Source of the DNA: VRUE01 sp963702955
GTDB lineage: Bacteria > Actinomycetota > Thermoleophilia > Solirubrobacterales > 70-9
Length of the DNA: 64,000 bases
Direction of reading: 5' to 3'
Assembly (NCBI GenBank): GCA_963702955.1
Contig: OY969774.1
Coordinates: 1,550,001 to 1,614,000, forward strand
Position 1 is the stretch's first letter. Every line of letters starts with the position of its first letter. Made by a program: the position numbers and the translations under genes. This document shows positions 59,823 to 64,000 of the stretch, piece after piece. The notes below the pieces were generated by a model. It was given only the letters and a program-made list of their open reading frames with translations. It did no database searches and had not been told where the DNA came from.

Positions 59823-60184
59823 AGCACGCCCCCGAGCCAGTGGCCGAGCGTCAGCGCCAGCAGCCCGGCCGTCAGCGAGAGGCCGATGTTGAGCCAGAGC
59901 AGCGTCGCCCGCCCCGCCTCGCCGAGCCGCTGCGACTCGAACATCCAGGTCGAGAAGGTGGTGTAGGAGCCGAGGGCGCCGCCGGCGACGACGATCAGCG
60001 CGGTGCCGTGCAGCGCCGCGCCGGCGACGATGCCGAGCAGCGCCGCGCCACTGAGGTTGACGGCGAGGGTGCCGACCGGAAAGGGACCGGCCGCGCCCTC
60101 GGCCAGCGCCGCGTCGAGGAGGAAGCGGGCCAGCGCGCCGGCGCCGCCCAGCAGGGCGACCGCGATCCAGGCCGCGGCGCTCAC
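59819..60184 (-). CDS. crcB: Fluoride channel CrcB/Fluc, second subunit
   Basis: 121 residues, four membrane helices. GGAGALARFLLDAAL, GTLAVNLSGAALLG and GGALGSYTTFSTWMFE contain the conserved Asn and the TTFST Phe-box of Fluc fluoride exporters. Paired with another crcB immediately upstream (ATGA overlap), the arrangement of heterodimeric Fluc channels. Confidence 0.93.
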   Translation of the reverse strand: MSAAAWIAVALLGGAGALARFLLDAALAEGAAGPFPVGTLAVNLSGAALLGIVAGAALHGTALIVVAGGALGSYTTFSTWMFESQRLGEAGRATLLWLNIGLSLTAGLLALTLGHWLGGVL

Positions 60185-60585
60185 CGCACGATCCTCGTCC
60201 GCCGCACCGCGGCGGTGGCGAAGTGGACGCAGGCGAAGCCGCCGGCCAGGGTCGCGGCGGCGTAGGCGGCGGCGAGCCCGAGATGGCCGCCGTCGAGCAT
60301 CCCGAACAGCTCGAGCTGGACGGTGGAGAAGGTGGTCAGCGCGCCGCAGAACCCGGTGCCGAGCAGCGGCCGCCGGTAGCTCGACGGCGGCAGCCGCTCC
60401 TGCAGCCGGGTGACGAAGTAGCCGAGCAGCAGCGCCCCGGCCATGTTGGCGGCGAAGGTCGCCCAGGGCCAGCTGTCGGCGCCGTGCGGCGCCAGCTGCG
60501 CCAGTCCGACCCGGGCCAGCGCCCCGGCGACGCCGCCGACGTAGATCGCCAGCAGCTCGCGGCCGTCGAGTCGGGGCAGTCTCAT
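60181..60585 (-). CDS. crcB: Fluoride channel CrcB/Fluc, first subunit
   Basis: 134 residues, four helices. GGVAGALARVGLAQL, ATFAANMAGALLLG and GTGFCGALTTFSTVQLE mark the Fluc family. First gene after the fluoride riboswitch, with AGGAG 10 nt before ATG at 60585. Exports fluoride passively together with its partner. Confidence 0.93.
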   Translation of the reverse strand: MRLPRLDGRELLAIYVGGVAGALARVGLAQLAPHGADSWPWATFAANMAGALLLGYFVTRLQERLPPSSYRRPLLGTGFCGALTTFSTVQLELFGMLDGGHLGLAAAYAAATLAGGFACVHFATAAVRRTRIVR

Positions 60586-60611
60586 TGGGCGATCTCCTAT
60601 CAGCGTCGCTG

Positions 60612-60676
60612 GACGTGGATAGGGACCGTCAGCGGACCGAGCCGCGGTTATGAAGGAGCGAGCCCCATCGCTCAGC
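60612..60676 (-). promoter_or_regulatory. Fluoride riboswitch (crcB motif)
   Basis: On the minus strand GAGCGATGGGGCTCGCTC forms the first stem with the conserved GATGG/GCTCGC positions, followed by ATAACCGC, a short GCGG/CCGC stem, then GCTGACGGTCCCTA; GGGG in the first loop can pair with CCC at the 3' end as the pseudoknot. This matches the fluoride riboswitch consensus part by part and sits about 30 nt before crcB. Confidence 0.88.
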
Positions 60677-60684
60677 CGGAGATC

Positions 60685-61230
60685 TTACGACGGCTTCGCC
60701 GCCGCCCGTGCAATAACGCCGTCGATCGTCCGCCGGACCGCCTCGAGCCGCTCGCCGCCCACCGCCAGGTCGGCGACCCGACGGCGCAACTCGTCCGGAT
60801 CGGCCAGACCGTGGCGAATGGCCTCCTCAGCGAACTCCCAATCGCGCTCGCGCCCGGCCACGCACTTCGAGATCAGCAGATCGTGCACCTCCAGGCACAG
60901 TCCGGTGGCCCCGCCGGTGTTCTCGTTGCTGATCGACACCAACCGGCTCTCCCAGCCGCTCGGCAGCGTCGCGGTCTCCGGACCGACCGCGTGGGCGAAG
61001 TAGCCGTAGGTGGAGTCGAAGTAGGAGCCGTCGCCTAGGCTGCCGTCTATCTCTACGGCTCTCTCGGGGTGGTTGCGCGGATAGACGTCCGCCTCGCGCG
61101 AGACGAGTAGAGAGGCCGGCGCGTCAGGGAACTGGCCGAGGATCGCCTGGCCGCCGATCACCACGATCTCGTCGTCTTCGACAATTGCGGCGGCCGCTCG
61201 GATGACGTGCTCGAGCTCTGCGCGCCGCAT
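60685..61230 (-). CDS. DUF6036-like nucleotidyltransferase (toxin-like partner)
   Basis: 181 residues. DEIVVIGGQAILGQFPDAP and LLVSREADVYPRN give a nucleotidyltransferase core (GGxA..., then an acidic DVY strand) like AbiEii/DUF6036 proteins; HDLLISKCVAGRERDWEFAEEAI is the C-terminal helical part typical of that group. It follows an HTH gene by 6 bp, the two-gene layout of nucleotidyltransferase toxin-antitoxin pairs. Toxicity is inferred. Confidence 0.75.
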   Translation of the reverse strand: MRRAELEHVIRAAAAIVEDDEIVVIGGQAILGQFPDAPASLLVSREADVYPRNHPERAVEIDGSLGDGSYFDSTYGYFAHAVGPETATLPSGWESRLVSISNENTGGATGLCLEVHDLLISKCVAGRERDWEFAEEAIRHGLADPDELRRRVADLAVGGERLEAVRRTIDGVIARAAAKPS

Positions 61231-61236
61231 CGTCGC

Positions 61237-61941
61237 TCAGCGATTCGCCTCGATGATGCAGCGGCGCTCCTGCTCGTTGAGAACGCCGGCGAAGGGGCTG
61301 TTCTGACGCAGGTCACGACCCTCCGGGGTGTCTGCCCTGATCTCATCGGCAATCTCCTCGCGGGAACCGGCGAGCAGCTCGCGCCAACGTTCCGCGTAAC
61401 GGGGATCGAGGTGTCCGTCGGCGACGAGACCCTCGATGCGGTGACGCGCGTCCTCGAGCGTCGTCTCGTCCAAGCGTTCGGCGACGACGGCATGGTAGGC
61501 GCGACTGCGGCGCTCGACCGTCTTGTGGCCGACCGCCGGTCGAGGAGGATCGGGCACCGAACTCGGTTCCCCGCGACCCAGCCCCGCCGCCGCCTCGTGG
61601 CGTGCGGTGAGCGCAGCGCCGAGTAAGTGTCGATGCCGTCCTTCCCCCAGCAACCTGTCGATCGCCTCGCGCAGCTCGACCACGAACTGCCGGGGCACCT
61701 CGCGACGCCCGGCCGGGGTGACCACGATCGGGATCTGCCCCCCCGCCACCCACCGGTCAAACGCCGTCTGACTGACTCCGAGGATTCGCGCCGCTCGCGA
61801 CCGCGAAAAGGTCGGACCGAGACGAGCCTCTAATTCACGGCGCACCGGCGCGATGTCGACAGCCGCCCCGGGTAGTCGCTCGACACGGCGGAGCCTGACG
61901 ATGCCATCGACCAGCCTCGTACTTTCGGCGACGCTTGCCAT
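61237..61941 (-). CDS. Helix-turn-helix protein (antitoxin/regulator-like)
   Basis: 234 residues. SRSRAARILGVSQTAFDRWVAGGQIP is a MerR/excisionase-type HTH near residue 50 (read around GVS), followed by a helical region with many Arg/Glu. It begins at ATG 61941, 6 nt after a -10-like TACAAT, and lies beside a 35-bp dyad that could be its own operator. Pairs with the nucleotidyltransferase downstream. Confidence 0.72.
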   Translation of the reverse strand: MASVAESTRLVDGIVRLRRVERLPGAAVDIAPVRRELEARLGPTFSRSRAARILGVSQTAFDRWVAGGQIPIVVTPAGRREVPRQFVVELREAIDRLLGEGRHRHLLGAALTARHEAAAGLGRGEPSSVPDPPRPAVGHKTVERRSRAYHAVVAERLDETTLEDARHRIEGLVADGHLDPRYAERWRELLAGSREEIADEIRADTPEGRDLRQNSPFAGVLNEQERRCIIEANR

Positions 61942-61947
61942 GGCGAA

Positions 61948-61953
61948 ATTGTA
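61948..61953 (-). promoter_or_regulatory. Candidate leaderless -10 element of the HTH/nucleotidyltransferase operon
   Basis: TACAAT on the minus strand lies 6 nt before ATG at 61941, the spacing of leaderless actinobacterial transcripts. The dyad immediately upstream would overlap the polymerase site, which suits autorepression. Confidence 0.5.
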
Positions 61954-61958
61954 GCGAC

Positions 61959-61995
61959 CTATATTGAGAAATTCACGTGAAAAGTCTCAACATAG
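61959..61995. promoter_or_regulatory. Nested dyad operator upstream of the HTH gene
   Basis: CTATATTGAGA and TCTCAACATAG (10 of 11 positions complementary) flank the perfect palindrome TTCACGTGAA (61972-61981); all share one centre. The region is strikingly AT-rich for this genome. Confidence 0.6.
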
Positions 61996-62007
61996 AGTTA
62001 GCCCGGA

Positions 62008-62856
62008 TCAGCGCACGAGCACGCCCCAGCACAGGGCGGGCGTCGCGTAGGAGCCGTCCTCCTGGCGGAATGGGGCGACGCTCTCCTCGATCGCCTCGCG
62101 CGTCGCCTGGCGCTCCTCCTCCGACAGGGCCTCTATCGCGCGCGCAAGCGGGCCGGCGATCCGGATCAGCACGTCCCAGAAGTCGTCGAAGTCGGCATAG
62201 CGGAAGTCGAAGGCGATCTCCTCCAGCTCGGGTTCGCCGAAGCCGGCGCCGGCGACCAGGGCGCGGATGCGGTCGGGGTCGGCCATCGCGAAGATCCCCG
62301 GCGCGCCCGGCTCGGGCGGCGGCAGGTGGCCGCGCTGGACGAGCGTCATCGCCGGCAGGGCGGCCCAGGGGTTGCGCTCGGGCGAAGCCCAGACGGCGAA
62401 GGCGAGCGGGCCGCCGTCGCGCAGCACCCGCCGCGTCTCGCTCAGCGCCGCCGCCGGATCGGCCATCAGCATGTAGCCCCAGCGGCAGACCACGGCGCCG
62501 ACGCTGTCGTCGTCGAGGTCCATCCGCTCCGCGTCCAACACCCGGTACTCGACGTTGGTCAGCCCCAGGCCGTCGCCGATCCGGCGCGCGGCGGCGACCA
62601 TCTCGGGCGCGAAGTCGGTGGAGATGACGCGTCCGCCGTCACCCACCTGCCTCGCCGCCCGAAAGCCCAGATCCCCCGGCCCGGCGGCGATGTCGAGGAC
62701 GAGTTGCCCCGGCTGCAGGTCGGCCTTCTCGACGATCCACTCGTTGACCCGGCCGGTGACAGCGGCCATCCACTCGTTGCGCTCCTCCCAGCCCGGCGCC
62801 ATCTTCCCCCAGGTCTCGAGGCTCTGCTCGCGGTAGGCGTCGCGGTCGATGTCCAT
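62008..62856 (-). CDS. SAM-dependent methyltransferase (UbiE/type 11 family)
   Basis: 282 residues from ATG at 62856, with GGAGG 6 nt upstream (an ATG at 62862 is too close to it). VLDIAAGPGDLGFRAARQVGD is motif I, ISTDFAPEMVAAAR motif II, DSVGAVVCRWGYMLMADP post-II and LRDGGPLAFAVWASPERNPW motif III. Small-molecule methyltransferase; substrate unknown. Divergent from the FAA-family hydrolase gene, 72 bp apart. Confidence 0.87.
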   Translation of the reverse strand: MDIDRDAYREQSLETWGKMAPGWEERNEWMAAVTGRVNEWIVEKADLQPGQLVLDIAAGPGDLGFRAARQVGDGGRVISTDFAPEMVAAARRIGDGLGLTNVEYRVLDAERMDLDDDSVGAVVCRWGYMLMADPAAALSETRRVLRDGGPLAFAVWASPERNPWAALPAMTLVQRGHLPPPEPGAPGIFAMADPDRIRALVAGAGFGEPELEEIAFDFRYADFDDFWDVLIRIAGPLARAIEALSEEERQATREAIEESVAPFRQEDGSYATPALCWGVLVR

Positions 62857-62928
62857 AGCCATCCTCCGTTCGTAGCTCTTTCCCGTGCGACGGTAACGGC
62901 TCAGGCCTTTGTGCGAAAGTCCCCGCCG

Positions 62929-63798
62929 ATGAGGCTCTGCCGCTTCGCAAAGCCCGACGGAACCGCCGCGCTCGGGATCGTCGAGGGCGAGGAGGTCGTC
63001 AACCTCTCCGCCGCCGATCTGCCGGCCGAACCCGCGGCGGCGCTGGACGCGGTCGGCCCGGACGGCCTCGAAAAGGCGGCGGCCGGCGCCCCTCGCCTCC
63101 CCCTCGACGAGGCGACCCTGCTCGCCCCGGCGACGCCGCGCAAGTATCTGGCGATCGCGCTCAACTACCGCGACCACATCGAGGAGATGGGCATGGAGGC
63201 GCCGGAGGTGCCGGTCTTCTTCAACAAGCAGGTGACCTGCGTGGTCGGCCCCGGCGCCGGCGTCCACATGCCGAAGGTCTCGACCTTCCTCGACTACGAG
63301 GCCGAGCTGGCGCTGGTGATCGGCAAGCGCTGCCGCCACGTGCCGCCCGAGCGGGCGCACGAGGTCATCGCCGGCTACACCTGCGCCGACGACGTCAGCG
63401 TCCGCGATTGGCAGGGACGGGCGCAGACGATGACGATCGGCAAGTCGTTCGACACCCACGGACCGCTGGGCCCGTGGCTGGTCACCGCCGACGAGCTCGG
63501 CGACCCGCACGACCTGGCGATCCGCTGCTACGTCGGCGACGAGCTGCGCCAGGACGCCCGCACCAGCGCCATGGTCTTCGACTGCTTCCAGCAGGTCAGC
63601 CACCTCTCGGAAGCGTTCACGCTCGAGCCCGGGGATGTGATCGCCACCGGCACCCCGGCCGGCGTCGGCCTCGGCCGCCAGCCGGTCCGCGACAACCTGC
63701 TGCACGTCGGTCAGACCGTGAAAGTCGAGATCGAGGGGATCGGCGAGCTGGTCAACACGGTGGTCGCAGAGCCCGACGGATTCGTCGCGGGCGGCTGA
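62929..63798 (+). CDS. Fumarylacetoacetate hydrolase (FAH) family protein
   Basis: 289 residues from ATG at 62929 (MRLCRFAKPDGTAALGIVEG). Core motifs: LAIALNYRDHIEEMG, FFNKQVTCVVGPG, FLDYEAELALVIGKR (metal-binding Glu pair), GYTCADDVSVRDWQ, GKSFDTHGPLGPW, LEPGDVIATGTPAGVG. These enzymes hydrolyse or decarboxylate acylpyruvates or isomerise CHM-type intermediates of aromatic catabolism. Exact reaction not determined. Confidence 0.9.
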   Translation: MRLCRFAKPDGTAALGIVEGEEVVNLSAADLPAEPAAALDAVGPDGLEKAAAGAPRLPLDEATLLAPATPRKYLAIALNYRDHIEEMGMEAPEVPVFFNKQVTCVVGPGAGVHMPKVSTFLDYEAELALVIGKRCRHVPPERAHEVIAGYTCADDVSVRDWQGRAQTMTIGKSFDTHGPLGPWLVTADELGDPHDLAIRCYVGDELRQDARTSAMVFDCFQQVSHLSEAFTLEPGDVIATGTPAGVGLGRQPVRDNLLHVGQTVKVEIEGIGELVNTVVAEPDGFVAGG

Positions 63799-63801
63799 GT
63801 C

Positions 63802-64000
63802 GTGCTGACCGGACGAGTCGAGCGCTGGCGAGACGAGGGCGCGGTGGAGGAGGTGCTCGGCCGCAGGCTGTTCGTGCGCCGGCGCGGTGGCGGCGAGGGC
63901 GTGCTGCTGCTCTACCTGCACGGCTTCCCGTCCAGCTCCTACGACTGGCGGGAGCTGCTCGCGCTGCGCTCCCCGGGAGAGGCGAGCATCGCCTTCGACT
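63802..64000 (+). CDS. Alpha/beta hydrolase, 5' end (runs off right edge)
   Basis: About 66 residues from GTG at 63802, 3 bp after the FAH-family stop. LLLYLHGFPSSSYDWRELL is the oxyanion-hole HGFP region of haloalkane dehalogenase/epoxide hydrolase-like alpha/beta hydrolases. The catalytic Ser or Asp elbow lies beyond the window. Confidence 0.75.
   Translation, partial: MLTGRVERWRDEGAVEEVLGRRLFVRRRGGGEGVLLLYLHGFPSSSYDWRELLALRSPGEASIAFD

Overview
This is a high-GC (roughly 70%) actinobacterial chromosome segment. Tightly packed genes with GTGA/ATGA overlaps and frequent GTG/TTG starts, a fused PafB-PafC type WYL regulator, an rml operon with a long RmlA, and secreted GH-A-like proteins suggest a soil Actinomycetota, possibly Thermoleophilia (Solirubrobacterales). 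The taxonomic placement is inference; no rRNA is present.

Layout. 1-2390: 5' part of an Lhr helicase (minus, runs off the left edge). 2410-48338: a large surface-polysaccharide locus bracketed by two paralogous secreted GH-A-like proteins, the left one frameshifted. It holds an O-antigen ligase/polymerase-like protein, a WbaP-type phosphoglycosyltransferase, the dTDP-rhamnose operon (rmlA-D-B-C order in transcription), many GT2/GT4 glycosyltransferases, a Wzm/Wzt ABC exporter, several polytopic GT-C-like enzymes (two tandem GT87), two DPM-type synthases, sugar epimerases, two methyltransferases, and an embedded dimodular NRPS (A-T-C-A-T-TE) with its own phosphopantetheinyl transferase. A reasonable model is a rhamnose-containing glycan built on a lipid carrier, exported by the ABC system and decorated, perhaps with an NRPS-made dipeptide.

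48347-64000: a mixed housekeeping/stress region. It has a PPOX protein, a divergent GlxA-type regulator and DJ-1/PfpI protein, a DUF1906 secreted protein, a penicillin acylase, an MBL hydrolase, PafBC-like and YhaM-like proteins, a fluoride-resistance operon (fluoride riboswitch, two crcB, a triple DUF190 protein), a nucleotidyltransferase/HTH two-gene module with a large dyad operator, a methyltransferase, an FAA-family hydrolase and the start of an alpha/beta hydrolase.

The most unusual element is the only large gene-free stretch, 20461-21252. It carries two tandem copies (about 416 bp apart) of a unit made of an 83-nt identical leader rich in inverted repeats, a class-II tRNA-like gene folding with an 8-bp acceptor and 4-bp T stem (8/4, allo-tRNA-like) and a GAC anticodon loop, a 3' segment complementary over 14 nt to the tRNA anticodon arm, a hairpin resembling a T-box antiterminator (TGG in its loop), and an intrinsic terminator. 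Differences between the two copies preserve both the tRNA anticodon stem and the alternative pairing with the downstream segment, including a three-position compensatory change. This points to a self-pairing or switching tRNA-like RNA that I do not recognise.
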